Below, in pieces: positions 25,197 through 33,209 of a stretch of DNA of 64,000 bases. The DNA lies in NCBI RefSeq assembly GCF_003003235.1, contig NZ_PVUE01000001.1, forward strand, positions 531,884 to 595,883. The letters are read 5' to 3'. The notes under the pieces are model-generated. The model was not told the DNA's origin, searched no databases, and saw only the letters and a list, made by a program, of their open reading frames with translations. This DNA is from Antricoccus suffuscus (GTDB lineage: Bacteria; Actinomycetota; Actinomycetes; Mycobacteriales; Antricoccaceae). Positions within the stretch are counted from its first letter, which is position 1. Each line of letters opens with the position of its first letter. The translations under genes and the position numbers were made by a program.

Positions 25197-25240
25197 GCGT
25201 CCGCCAAAGTGGTCGCAATAACGACCACTTTGCCGGACGC
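25197..25240. terminator. Long hairpin downstream of MobA-MoaE
   Basis: Nineteen-base arms (25197-25215 and 25222-25240) pair except at one position, with a six-base CAATAA loop. It starts 24 bases after the MobA-MoaE stop and lies before the enoyl-CoA hydratase start at 25293. There is no T tract. Confidence 0.7.
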
Positions 25241-25292
25241 TACGCCGCTCAATCGCACGTGCACTGCTCACGGATTCGCTTAAGGGGTTTGT

Positions 25293-26060
25293 ATGACGAC
25301 TGATTTGACAATTGACATTGCCGACTTCATCGCGACCGTCGAGGTGCACCGCCCGCCCGCGAACTTCTTCGATGTTGAGCTGATCAGTGATCTCGCCGAT
25401 ACGTTCGAGAAGCTTGACAAGGATCCAGAGTGTCGCGCGATCGTCCTGTGTTCGGAGGGTAAGCACTTCTGTGCTGGCAATGATTTCTCGCGATCGTCGA
25501 ACGGGGCGCCTCGTAGTTCCGGAGGAGGCGAACTATACAAGGAAGCCGTTCGGCTGTTCTCCGCCGAAACTCCGGTCGTTGCCGCCGTGCAGGGGGCGGC
25601 CGTTGGGGGCGGTCTGGGGCTCGCACTGTCGGCAGATTTCCGGGTGGCGTCTCCGTCGTCGCGCTTCGCGGCCAACTTCACGCAACTAGGATTCCATCAG
25701 GGGTTTGGTCTTACTGTGACCCTTCCACGTCTCGTCGGCCAGCAGGCGGCCCTCGACATGATCCTGACGGGGCGCCGGGTAAAGGGCGACGAAGCCTTTG
25801 CGATGGGCTTGTGTGATGAGTTGGTGCCGGAAGAAGGATTGCGGGCCGCCGCGCGAGCCAGGGCGCTTCAGCTCGCAGCCTCGGCCCCGCTTGCGGTCGT
25901 GAGCGCGCGCAAGAGCCTCCGCGGTGATCTGGCAGACCAAGTGCGTATCGCTACCGACATAGAACTGCGTGAGCAGACACGGCTTCGCACGACAGAAGAC
26001 TTCCGCGAAGGTATCGCGGCTTCGGCCGCCCGCCGTGAACCGAAGTTCAAAGGTCGGTAG
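25293..26060 (+). CDS. Enoyl-CoA hydratase/isomerase family protein
   Basis: A 255-residue crotonase-fold protein. The oxyanion-hole segments are CSEGKHFCAGNDFS (about residue 58) and AAVQGAAVGGGLGLALSADFRVAS (about 98). The first catalytic Glu position of true hydratases is replaced by the hydrophobic stretch LGLALSADF, and the second region reads NFTQLGFHQGFGLTVTLPRLVG, where classical hydratases have FPELxLGxIPGxGGTQ. Activity as a simple hydratase is therefore uncertain; it may act as an isomerase or on another acyl-CoA. It sits alone between the molybdenum cofactor genes, converging on moaD with 26 bases between the stops. Confidence 0.85.
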   Translation: MTTDLTIDIADFIATVEVHRPPANFFDVELISDLADTFEKLDKDPECRAIVLCSEGKHFCAGNDFSRSSNGAPRSSGGGELYKEAVRLFSAETPVVAAVQGAAVGGGLGLALSADFRVASPSSRFAANFTQLGFHQGFGLTVTLPRLVGQQAALDMILTGRRVKGDEAFAMGLCDELVPEEGLRAAARARALQLAASAPLAVVSARKSLRGDLADQVRIATDIELREQTRLRTTEDFREGIAASAARREPKFKGR

Positions 26061-26086
26061 GCACACGGCCCGGCGTCGAGTGAGAC

Positions 26087-26341
26087 TTAGCCGCCGGCGA
26101 ATGGTGGCAGTACGTCGAGGGTGCTGCCAGCCGGTAGGTCGGCCGCGCGGTCGTTCATCGCGACGCCATTGAGAAGGAAGCTGCAAGACGGCATTAACTT
26201 GGCCATGGGCTCGCCGTACTTGTCGAGTGCCGTGTCGATGAACTCCTGCAGGGTGCTGGCCGGGTACTGGGCTTCTTCGGTCCCCGCGGCGGCGCTGGCC
26301 GCCGCGAAGAACCGCACGGTGATCGTCACGGAACTAGCCAC
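26087..26341 (-). CDS. moaD: Molybdopterin synthase sulfur-carrier subunit
   Basis: An 84-residue ubiquitin-fold protein ending in the required Gly-Gly (PPFAGG), which is adenylated and thiocarboxylated to supply sulfur to molybdopterin synthase. The N-terminal TITVRFFAAASAAAGTEEAQY and the PAGSTLDVLPPFAGG tail are typical MoaD. The partner large subunit is the MoaE domain of the fusion at 24124. The start GTG at 26341 overlaps the moaA stop by 8 bases; a second GTG at 26329 would give a start closer to family average (MTITVRFF). Translational coupling to moaA is likely either way. Confidence 0.9.
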   Translation of the reverse strand: MASSVTITVRFFAAASAAAGTEEAQYPASTLQEFIDTALDKYGEPMAKLMPSCSFLLNGVAMNDRAADLPAGSTLDVLPPFAGG

Positions 26342-27374
26342 CGATCGCCGACATCGGGCGCGCTGGCTGCAGGAACGATGGGTCGTCGATCCCGTGCCCC
26401 GCGCGCTTGCCCCACATGGCCTTGCGCCATTGTTCGGCGAGTTCTTCGTCGGTCGCGCCGGACCGCAGCGGCGTACGCAGGTCTGACTCTTCGCGAGCGA
26501 ACAGACAGTTGCGGATGTCGCCGTCGGCGGTCAGCCGAGTGCGGTCGCAGTCACCGCAGAAGGGCCGGGTTACCGAACCGATGATCCCGACCTTGGCCGG
26601 CCCGCCGTTGACCAGCCAGGTTTCGGCCGGCGCCGCGCCACGGTGGGCGGGGTCCGGAGTCAGGTCGAACAACGGTTGAAGCTGGGCGAGGATCTCCTCG
26701 GCGGTGATCATGGTGTGCCGGTCCCATACGTGTCCGCCGTCGATCGGCATCTGCTCGATGAACCGCAGCTCGTAGCCGTGGTCGAGCGCCCACTGCAGCA
26801 GCGCGGCGGGCTCGGTGTCGTTGATTCCGCGCATCAGAACCGAGTTGACCTTGACGGGGGTGAGGCCTGCAGCGGCCGCAGCCTCGATGCCGGCGATGGT
26901 GTCAGCGAAGCGGTTGCGCCTGGTCAGCGACGTAAAGGTGACGTCATTGAGGGTATCGAGCGAGACGTTGACTCGATTGAGCCCGGCATCGGCGAGGGCC
27001 TGCGCGTTTTTCGACAGGCCGAGCGCGTTGGTCGTCAGACTCATATCTGGGCGCGGGGTCATCTTGGCGACCTGGTCGACGATGCTGACCAGCCCCGGTC
27101 GCAGCAGCGGTTCGCCGCCGGTAAATCGAATCTCTTCGATACCAAGTCGCTCAACCGCGATACGCGCTAGCCGGACGATCTCGTCGTCGGTGAGCAGCGT
27201 GTCTTTCGGCAGCCACGGCAGCCCCTCGGCGGGCATGCAGTAAGTGCAGCGAAGGTTGCATCGGTCGGTAAGGGAGATGCGCAGATCCTTGGCGACACGA
27301 CCAAAAGTATCGACGAGCTTGCCCGCTTTACGGGCCTCGTCGATCGTCATCGGGGCATCCACTGAAATAGACAT
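26334..27374 (-). CDS. moaA: GTP 3',8-cyclase
   Basis: A 346-residue radical-SAM enzyme for the first step of molybdenum cofactor synthesis, turning GTP into 3',8-cyclo-GTP (with MoaC, not seen here). The SAM cluster motif is RCNLRCTYCMPAEG, with RFTGGEPLLRPGL next. The C-terminal second cluster is FCGDCDRTRLTADGDIRNCLF, and the chain ends in the required Gly-Gly (SAIGG). ATG at 27374 is chosen; a longer open frame upstream has no family match. It leads a two-gene unit with moaD. The divergent helicase gene starts 196 bases away. Confidence 0.95.
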   Translation of the reverse strand: MSISVDAPMTIDEARKAGKLVDTFGRVAKDLRISLTDRCNLRCTYCMPAEGLPWLPKDTLLTDDEIVRLARIAVERLGIEEIRFTGGEPLLRPGLVSIVDQVAKMTPRPDMSLTTNALGLSKNAQALADAGLNRVNVSLDTLNDVTFTSLTRRNRFADTIAGIEAAAAAGLTPVKVNSVLMRGINDTEPAALLQWALDHGYELRFIEQMPIDGGHVWDRHTMITAEEILAQLQPLFDLTPDPAHRGAAPAETWLVNGGPAKVGIIGSVTRPFCGDCDRTRLTADGDIRNCLFAREESDLRTPLRSGATDEELAEQWRKAMWGKRAGHGIDDPSFLQPARPMSAIGG

Positions 27375-27569
27375 CACGCTCACTCTAGGTCGTTTGGCAA
27401 CACTCCCGCCACACCGGTGCATCGGACGACTGGTCAAATCGCCCCGCGCAGTGTTCCGCGGGTAACAAGGGGCAGCGTCGGCGCCGTGAAACGAGATACG
27501 ATGGTGAGCCGTTTGCCTTATTTATGTGCGCGCGGTTCACGACCGAACCACACGTACGACGTACCGAGC

Positions 27570-29855
27570 ATGGAGCAGCGTTCTTTGCCAGAGTCACCTG
27601 CCACGCCCGAGCACTCCGAGGTGCCGGCTGATGCGACTGATACGCCCGGCGTACCGACGTCCGAGCAGCGTGTCGACCCCGAGGCCATCGAGATCGCCCG
27701 TGAACAAGAGCACGTCGACAAGGTCAACGTGCGCGTTGAGCAGCTGCTGCTCAACGCTGACGCGATCACCCGCGAGGGGCTCGCCCGCGGACGTTCAGGA
27801 AGTTTCGGCGGACTTGTTGAGCGCGACGCGTTCGTGCACGTGGCGTCTCGTCGCAAGCATCTGCTCAACCGCGAGCACGAGGGGCTGGTCTTCGGCCGGC
27901 TGGACTTCGATAACCGCGTCGTGCACCACGTGGGGCGGATCGGCGTACTGGACGAAACCTACGATCCGCTTGTCTTGGACTGGCGTGCCCCGGCGGCCGC
28001 GCCGTTTTATCAAGCGACCGCCCACGACCGGCTTGGCGTCATCCGGCGCAGGGTCATCCGCTGCAGCGGGCCCAAAGTAATCTCGGTCGAAGACGACCTG
28101 CTCGATACCGAGGCCGAGCTCGATGGCATGAATGTGATTGGCGACGGCGCGCTCATCGCGTCGCTGTCGCGGGCGCGCACCGGTCAGATGCGCGACATCG
28201 TGGCGACGATCCAGAAGCACCAGGACGAGGCGATCCGCGCGCCCTCGGACGGCGTAACGCTGATCTCGGGTGGGCCAGGCACAGGCAAGACCGTCGTCGC
28301 GCTGCACCGCGCGGCGTACCTGCTGTATCGCGACCGGCGCAAGTTTGAGACGACCGGCGTGCTGGTCGTCGGACCGTCGCGGACCTTTATGCGTTACATC
28401 GAACGCGTGCTGCCCTCACTTGGCGAGGACTCCGCGGCGCTGCGCTCGGTGAGTGAACTCGTGGACGGGTACGCCGCGAGCAGGCACGATTCGCCTGAGA
28501 TCGCCGCTATCAAGGGCGCCGCGAAGATTGCTCCGGTAATGGGGCGCGCCGCACGGTTCATCCCACCGGAGGCTCCGTCAGAGTTTCGGCTGCTCTATCG
28601 CGGACAGCTGCTCGTCGCGAGCGGACCACAACTCAAAGGGCTGCGACGTAACGTCCTGCGCGGCAACCGGAAGTACAACCGGTCGTTCCGGGCGGTCAAG
28701 GACGCGTTGAGCGACCTGCTTTATCGCGAGGCCGGCGAGCGGGTGCAGGAGGAGCGCAACCTTTCGGAGTTCCGTGAAGAGCTCGGCGACCGCGAGGAGT
28801 ACAACGAGTTTCTCGCCGCCTGGTGGCCGATGCGGACGCCGGCCGACGTACTACACACGTTGCGCGACAAACAGTTTCTTCAGGTCTGCGCAGGAGGGGC
28901 ACTGCGCCGCGAGGAGATCGCGTTACTGGCTGAAGACTGGGCAGCGCACGACGACTTCTCGGTCCAGGACATCGGCCTACTCGACGAGATCCGCGACGCA
29001 CTGGGGGAAATCCCACCACCGCCGCCACCGCGGGACGAGTTCGACCTCGCGCAGTACGAAGAGCTGACCACCGCCGCTGACCGGGAGTACGCCGTTGCGG
29101 GCACCCGGGTCCGGCCGGACAACTACGCCGGTTACGGCCACGTGATCATCGACGAGGCGCAGGACTTGTCGCCGATGCAGTGGCGGATGGTCGGTCGTCG
29201 CGGACGGTTCGCGTCGTGGACCGTCGTCGGCGACGTCGCGCAGAGCTCGTGGGGCAATCCCGCCGAGGCGCACGCCGCCATGCTCGAGTCGATGGGCAAG
29301 GGCACCCGCCGCGAGTTCCACCTCGACACCAACTATCGCAGCCCGGCGGAGGTCTTCCGGCTCGCGGCAGATGTCATTCGGGCCGTCGTACCGGACGCGG
29401 ACCTCCCCGACGCCGTACGTTCCACCGGATTCGAGCCCGAGCACGTCATCACCGACGAATTGCGGTCGGCGACCGGCGATGCGGTACGCCGGCTGCTCGA
29501 CGACGTCGAGGGCATCGTCGCGGTCATCGCACCCGCGGCACGATGCGACGAGGTCGCGGACTGGATCGCCGAGTACGACGCTGAGCGGGTGTCCGTCGTC
29601 GACGAGCTGTCCGCCAAAGGCTTGGAATACGACGGGGTCGTCGTACTGGAGCCGGACGAAATCGCAGGCGGAAACGCCCGGGGCACAAGGATTCTGTACG
29701 TCGTACTGACTCGAGCGACGCAACGACTCGTGACGATTGGGCGGACCGCCGACTGGCTGCCGCGCGACGCTGCCTCCGGGGTCGAGACCCCGGCCGTGCC
29801 CGACGAGGACGACACGGGCGAGCGGTACGCCGCCCAGCCGTCGTTGTGGGATTGA
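27570..29855 (+). CDS. HelD-like superfamily 1 helicase (RNA polymerase recycling factor)
   Basis: A 761-residue UvrD/Rep-type ATPase. A charged N-terminal region (about 35-110, IEIAREQEHVDKVNVRVEQLL) likely forms the coiled-coil arm that enters the RNA polymerase secondary channel in HelD proteins. Walker A is LISGGPGTGKTVVALHRAAYL (about 231-251). Walker B is VIIDEAQDLSPMQW, motif III GDVAQSSWG, motif IV LDTNYRSPAEVF, and motif VI LYVVLTRATQRL. In actinobacteria HelD displaces stalled polymerase from nucleic acid, and the HelR subgroup protects against rifamycins. ATG at 27570 is chosen; an in-frame upstream extension is unlike the family, and a TACGAT -10-like hexamer lies at 27497. trmL starts two bases after the stop. 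Confidence 0.88.
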   Translation: MEQRSLPESPATPEHSEVPADATDTPGVPTSEQRVDPEAIEIAREQEHVDKVNVRVEQLLLNADAITREGLARGRSGSFGGLVERDAFVHVASRRKHLLNREHEGLVFGRLDFDNRVVHHVGRIGVLDETYDPLVLDWRAPAAAPFYQATAHDRLGVIRRRVIRCSGPKVISVEDDLLDTEAELDGMNVIGDGALIASLSRARTGQMRDIVATIQKHQDEAIRAPSDGVTLISGGPGTGKTVVALHRAAYLLYRDRRKFETTGVLVVGPSRTFMRYIERVLPSLGEDSAALRSVSELVDGYAASRHDSPEIAAIKGAAKIAPVMGRAARFIPPEAPSEFRLLYRGQLLVASGPQLKGLRRNVLRGNRKYNRSFRAVKDALSDLLYREAGERVQEERNLSEFREELGDREEYNEFLAAWWPMRTPADVLHTLRDKQFLQVCAGGALRREEIALLAEDWAAHDDFSVQDIGLLDEIRDALGEIPPPPPPRDEFDLAQYEELTTAADREYAVAGTRVRPDNYAGYGHVIIDEAQDLSPMQWRMVGRRGRFASWTVVGDVAQSSWGNPAEAHAAMLESMGKGTRREFHLDTNYRSPAEVFRLAADVIRAVVPDADLPDAVRSTGFEPEHVITDELRSATGDAVRRLLDDVEGIVAVIAPAARCDEVADWIAEYDAERVSVVDELSAKGLEYDGVVVLEPDEIAGGNARGTRILYVVLTRATQRLVTIGRTADWLPRDAASGVETPAVPDEDDTGERYAAQPSLWD

Positions 29856-29857
29856 GC

Positions 29858-30328
29858 GTGAGTGCGCTCATCCGAGTGGCCTTCTGGCAGCCGGAAATCC
29901 CCGGCAACACAGGCAACGCGATCAGACTGACGGCGTGCACGCCGTCGGAGCTACACCTGATCGAGCCACTCGGCTTCAGCTTCGAAGACAAGCAGTTGCG
30001 GCGGGCGGGGCTGGACTACCACGATCTCGCCAACGTCTTCACTCATCCGGATGCGGACACCGCGTTCGCCGCGTTGCAGCCTGCTCGGATCATCGCGTTT
30101 AGCCGCAACGCGACGACGTCGTACGCCGATATCACCTATGCGCCAGGGGATGTATTGCTCTTCGGGCGTGAGTCCGACGGCCTTTCGCCCGAGGTGCTCG
30201 CGCACCCGGCGATCGACGAGCGGGTGCGGCTGCCGATGCTGCCGGCCCGCAGATCGCTCAACTTGAGCAACTGCGCCGCGGTCGCGATTTTTGAGGCTTG
30301 GCGGCAGCTCGACTTCGCCACTCCCTAA
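29858..30328 (+). CDS. trmL: tRNA (cytidine/uridine-34 2'-O)-methyltransferase, TrmL/SpoU family
   Basis: A 156-residue SPOUT knot methyltransferase that methylates the ribose at wobble position 34 of certain leucine tRNAs. The three family motifs are present: PEIPGNTGNAIRLTA (about 10-24), FGRESDGLSPEVLA (mid), and LPMLPARRSLNLSNCAAVAIFEAW (C-terminal knot). The length is that of TrmL (YibK), the smallest SpoU members. GTG at 29858 is chosen; it comes two bases after the helD stop, so the two genes are co-transcribed. The region beyond its stop is a 311-base intergenic with inverted 22-base repeats. Confidence 0.92.
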   Translation: MSALIRVAFWQPEIPGNTGNAIRLTACTPSELHLIEPLGFSFEDKQLRRAGLDYHDLANVFTHPDADTAFAALQPARIIAFSRNATTSYADITYAPGDVLLFGRESDGLSPEVLAHPAIDERVRLPMLPARRSLNLSNCAAVAIFEAWRQLDFATP

Positions 30329-30333
30329 CCGCG

Positions 30334-30399
30334 ATCCGTCACAAAATCCGGTCCGGTCCGTCACAAAATCCGGTCCGGTCCGTCACAAAATCTCGATCA
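30334..30399. repeat. Left 22-base repeat array after trmL
   Basis: Units at 30334-30355 and 30356-30377 (consensus GTCCGTCACAAAATCCGGTCCG) and a partial third unit at 30378-30399. The core TCCGTCACAAAATC reappears in reverse complement in the array at 30581-30640. Confidence 0.88.
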
Positions 30400-30580
30400 A
30401 CCCGCATGACCGTACATTTGTGCTATTTCCAACAGGTTCCTCCCGTTCCGCGCTGCATTACGTAACAAATGTGACGATCGCGCTGAATCCCGGTGACGCG
30501 GAGCGAAACTGGACCGAGGCGGCTCCTTCCGTATTCAGCCTGCTTGGATGGCGAGTCAAGCCGGACGTACGGCGCGGGGG
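30400..30580. other. Centre of the 311-base intergenic region between trmL and the FAD dehydrogenase gene
   Basis: It lies between two inverted 22-base arrays and between two convergent genes. It contains CGTACATTTGTGCTATTTCC (30411-30430), which matches 16303-16322 at 17 of 20 positions, and an inverted ACATTTGT/ACAAATGT pair (30413-30420 and 30465-30472). I see no gene or RNA gene in it. Confidence 0.6.
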
Positions 30581-30640
30581 TGACGGATCGCCGGGGATTT
30601 TGTGACGGATCGCCGCAGATTTTGTGACGGATCGCGGGGC
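30581..30640. repeat. Right 22-base repeat array, inverted relative to the left array
   Basis: Units TGACGGATCGCCGGGGATTTTG (30581-30602) and TGACGGATCGCCGCAGATTTTG (30603-30624), then a partial unit from 30625. GATTTTGTGACGGATC is the reverse complement of GATCCGTCACAAAATC at the start of the left array. The array ends exactly at the stop of the FAD dehydrogenase gene. Confidence 0.88.
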
Positions 30641-32289
30641 TAGGCGGTTGCGCGGGCGGCGGCCCGGCCGGCTTGCCGACCGGAGTAGATGCAGCCGCCG
30701 AGGAACGTCCCCTCGAGCGACCGGTAGCCGTGCATTCCGCCGCCGCCGAACCCGGCAACCTCGCCCGCGGCGTACAGGCCGTCAATCGGTACGCCGTCCG
30801 TCCCGAGCGCTTGGCCGTCGAGGTTCGTCTCCAGCCCACCGAGGGACTTGCGGGTGAGTACGTGCAGCCGTACGGCGATCAGCGGTCCATTTTTGGGGTC
30901 GAGGAATTTGTGCGGCGTGGCGACCCGCCCGAGCTTGTCACCGCGATAGGACCGCGCGCTGCGCAGCGCCGCGATCTGCAGGTCCTTGGTGAAGTCGTTG
31001 TCCATCTCGCGGTCGCGCGCGACGACCTCTGCCCGCACCCGGTCCGCGTCCAGCACATCGCCGCCGCCGAGCTCGGCCATCCGGCGTACCAAGTCGTCGA
31101 GATCGTCCGCGACGATGAAATCGGCGCCGTGCTTCTTGAAGTCCTCCACGGGGCCGGGCGCGCCAGGGAGCACGCGCTTGAGCGTCATGCGGACGTCCTT
31201 GCCCGTCAGGTCCGGATTCTGCTCCGAGCCAGAGAGCGCGAACTCCTTCTCGATCACCTTCTGCGTGAGAATAAACCAGCTGTAGTCGTGCCCGGTGGTG
31301 CGCAGGTATTTGAGGGTCCCGAGGGTGTCGAAGCCGGGGAACAGTGGCACCGGTAGCCGTTTGCCGGTGGCATCGAGCCAAAGCGACGAGGGCCCCGGCA
31401 GGATGCGGATGCCGTGGTTGGCCCAGATCGGGTTCCAGTTCTTGATTCCTTCGACGTAATGCCACATGCGGTCGGCGTTGATCAGATGAGCGCCGGCATC
31501 AGCGGCGATTTCGCGCATCCGGCCGTCGACGTGAGCGGGTACGCCGCACACCATCGAATCGGGCGGACTGCCAAGTGACGAGGGCCAGTACTTCCGCACC
31601 AGGTCGGTGTTTCCGCCGATGCCTCCGGAGCTGACGATGACCGCTTGCGCGGTCAGCTCGAACTCGCCTGCCGACCCTCGGGTCGACCCGACGCCACGAT
31701 CGGCCGCGTCGGGCGCCAGGACCGTCCCGCGTACGCCGGTGACACCGCCGCTCTCGATCACGAGCGAGTCGACTTGGTGCCGGAATCGGAACTCGACCTG
31801 GCCGGCGTCGACTCCCTGGCGCACCCGCCGTTCGAACGGTTCGACGACGCCCGGCCCTGTGCCCCAGGTGATGTGGAATCGAGGGACCGAGTTGCCGTGT
31901 CCGATGGCGCCGTACCCGCCTCGTTCGGCCCAGCCGACCATCGGAAACCAGCGCATGCCCTGCGCGTGTAGCCATCGACGTTTTTCGTCGGAGGCGAAGT
32001 CGACATATGCTTCGGCCCATTTGCGTGGCCAGTAGTCCTCGGGGCGATCGAACTGCGCCGTACCCATCCAGTCCTGCAGCGCGAGTTCGGGAGAGTCTTT
32101 GATGCCCATCCGGCGTTGTTCGGGTGAGTCGACAAAAAATAGCCCGCCGAATGACCAGAATGCCTGGGCCCCAACGTTTTGGTCGTTCTCCTGCTCGACG
32201 ATCAGCACCTTGCGGCCGGCGTCAACTGCCTCGGCCGCGGCGACCAGACCGGCGAGTCCGGCTCCTACGACGATGATGTCGGCGTCCAT
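30640..32289 (-). CDS. FAD-binding dehydrogenase (fumarate reductase/3-ketosteroid dehydrogenase flavoprotein family)
   Basis: A 549-residue flavoprotein of the FAD_binding_2 family. The FAD motif is DIIVVGAGLAGLVAAAEAVDAGRKVLIVEQ (residues 4-33). The middle has SSGGIGGNTDLVRKYW, and the C-terminus LDGQALGTDGVPIDGLYAAGEVAGFGGGGMHGYRSLEGTFLGGCIYSGRQAG, the second FAD-contacting region. This order matches the subgroup annotated simply as FAD-binding dehydrogenase, related to ketosteroid dehydrogenases and fumarate reductases; the substrate is not known, and a lipid or steroid role is only a guess. ATG at 32289 gives the expected start. It runs divergently from the hydrolase-TetR pair. Confidence 0.87.
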   Translation of the reverse strand: MDADIIVVGAGLAGLVAAAEAVDAGRKVLIVEQENDQNVGAQAFWSFGGLFFVDSPEQRRMGIKDSPELALQDWMGTAQFDRPEDYWPRKWAEAYVDFASDEKRRWLHAQGMRWFPMVGWAERGGYGAIGHGNSVPRFHITWGTGPGVVEPFERRVRQGVDAGQVEFRFRHQVDSLVIESGGVTGVRGTVLAPDAADRGVGSTRGSAGEFELTAQAVIVSSGGIGGNTDLVRKYWPSSLGSPPDSMVCGVPAHVDGRMREIAADAGAHLINADRMWHYVEGIKNWNPIWANHGIRILPGPSSLWLDATGKRLPVPLFPGFDTLGTLKYLRTTGHDYSWFILTQKVIEKEFALSGSEQNPDLTGKDVRMTLKRVLPGAPGPVEDFKKHGADFIVADDLDDLVRRMAELGGGDVLDADRVRAEVVARDREMDNDFTKDLQIAALRSARSYRGDKLGRVATPHKFLDPKNGPLIAVRLHVLTRKSLGGLETNLDGQALGTDGVPIDGLYAAGEVAGFGGGGMHGYRSLEGTFLGGCIYSGRQAGRAAARATA

Positions 32290-32366
32290 GAGTACCTCGA
32301 TCTCTCGTCGGGTTCAGGTCTGCCGAGTCTAACGAGCCGGCAATCGTGCACGGTCGAGTTCGCGTA

Positions 32367-32403
32367 TTGCGCAATGAAGTTAATAGTACTAACCTAAGAG
32401 TTA
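32367..32403 (+). promoter_or_regulatory. Candidate promoter of a leaderless hydrolase mRNA
   Basis: TTGCGC (32367-32372), a 17-base spacer, then TAACCT (32390-32395), a good sigma-70-like pair. Seven bases later comes the ATG at 32403, so the transcript probably starts on the start codon. The nearby TAGTACTAAC and ACTACTAAC elements may be operator half-sites. Confidence 0.5.
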
Positions 32404-33209
32404 TGACTACTAACTATGTTGAGGTGGAAGGCGGCCGAGTCGCGTACTCGGTCGACGGCAAGGGCCCGCTCGTCCTCTGCGTGCCGGGCATGGGTGACCT
32501 GCGTACGTCGTACCGGTTCCTCGCCCCCGCGCTCGTCCAGCGCGGATTTCGGGTGGCCTGTATGGACCTGCCGGGGCATGGCGAGAGCAGCGACGGGTTT
32601 GCGGCGTACGACGACGTCAACCTCGGAAAGGCGATCCTCGCGGTGATCGAGGCCCTCGGCGGTCCGGCGATCGTGGTCGGCAACTCGATGGCAGCGGGAG
32701 CAGCCGTGTGGGCCAGCGTCGAGGCGCCGACGACAATTAACGGACTCGCCCTGCTAGGCCCGTTTGTGCGCGATCCGTTGGTCAATTGGGTGTCGCGGGC
32801 GGCGATGACCGCACTGCTCGTGAAGCCTTGGGGGCCGGCGGCATGGCGCTCCTACTTTAAGAAGTCCTTCCCGAGTGCGCCACCGGCCGACCTCAACAGC
32901 CACATCGCGGACATCAAGTCATCGATGGAGCGTGGCGAGCATTGGCGGTCCTTCGTAAAGACGACGCGTACGACGCACCGCCCCGCCGAGGAGCGCATCG
33001 CACGGGTGACGGTGCCGACGCTGGTGGTCATGGGATCGAAGGACCAGGACTGGCCGGATCCGCGGATGGAAGCGCAGTGGGTCGTGGAGCAGACCGACGG
33101 TCGACTCGTGATGGTCGACGGGGCGGGGCACTACCCGATGGCGGAGTTTCCCGACGTCGTGTCGCCCGCGGTCGGCGACTTCATCGCGGAGGTCACCGGC
33201 AATGCCTAA
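32403..33209 (+). CDS. Alpha/beta hydrolase
   Basis: A 268-residue alpha/beta hydrolase. It has the oxyanion region LCVPGMGDLRTSYRFLAPAL, then CMDLPGHGESS. The nucleophile elbow is VVGNSMAAGAAV (Ser about residue 102), the acid site is TLVVMGSKDQDWPDP, and the catalytic His is in DGAGHYPMAEFP. The specificity is unknown. There is no ribosome-binding site before ATG 32403, and a good promoter ends just before it, which suggests leaderless translation. Its stop overlaps the start of the TetR gene by eight bases, so the regulator is made from the same mRNA and probably controls it. Confidence 0.85.
   Translation: MTTNYVEVEGGRVAYSVDGKGPLVLCVPGMGDLRTSYRFLAPALVQRGFRVACMDLPGHGESSDGFAAYDDVNLGKAILAVIEALGGPAIVVGNSMAAGAAVWASVEAPTTINGLALLGPFVRDPLVNWVSRAAMTALLVKPWGPAAWRSYFKKSFPSAPPADLNSHIADIKSSMERGEHWRSFVKTTRTTHRPAEERIARVTVPTLVVMGSKDQDWPDPRMEAQWVVEQTDGRLVMVDGAGHYPMAEFPDVVSPAVGDFIAEVTGNA

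Noticed and set aside
30334..30640. CRISPR array or attachment site
   Set aside because: Units of 22 bases are adjacent without spacers and inverted copies follow; no integrase or cas gene is near.
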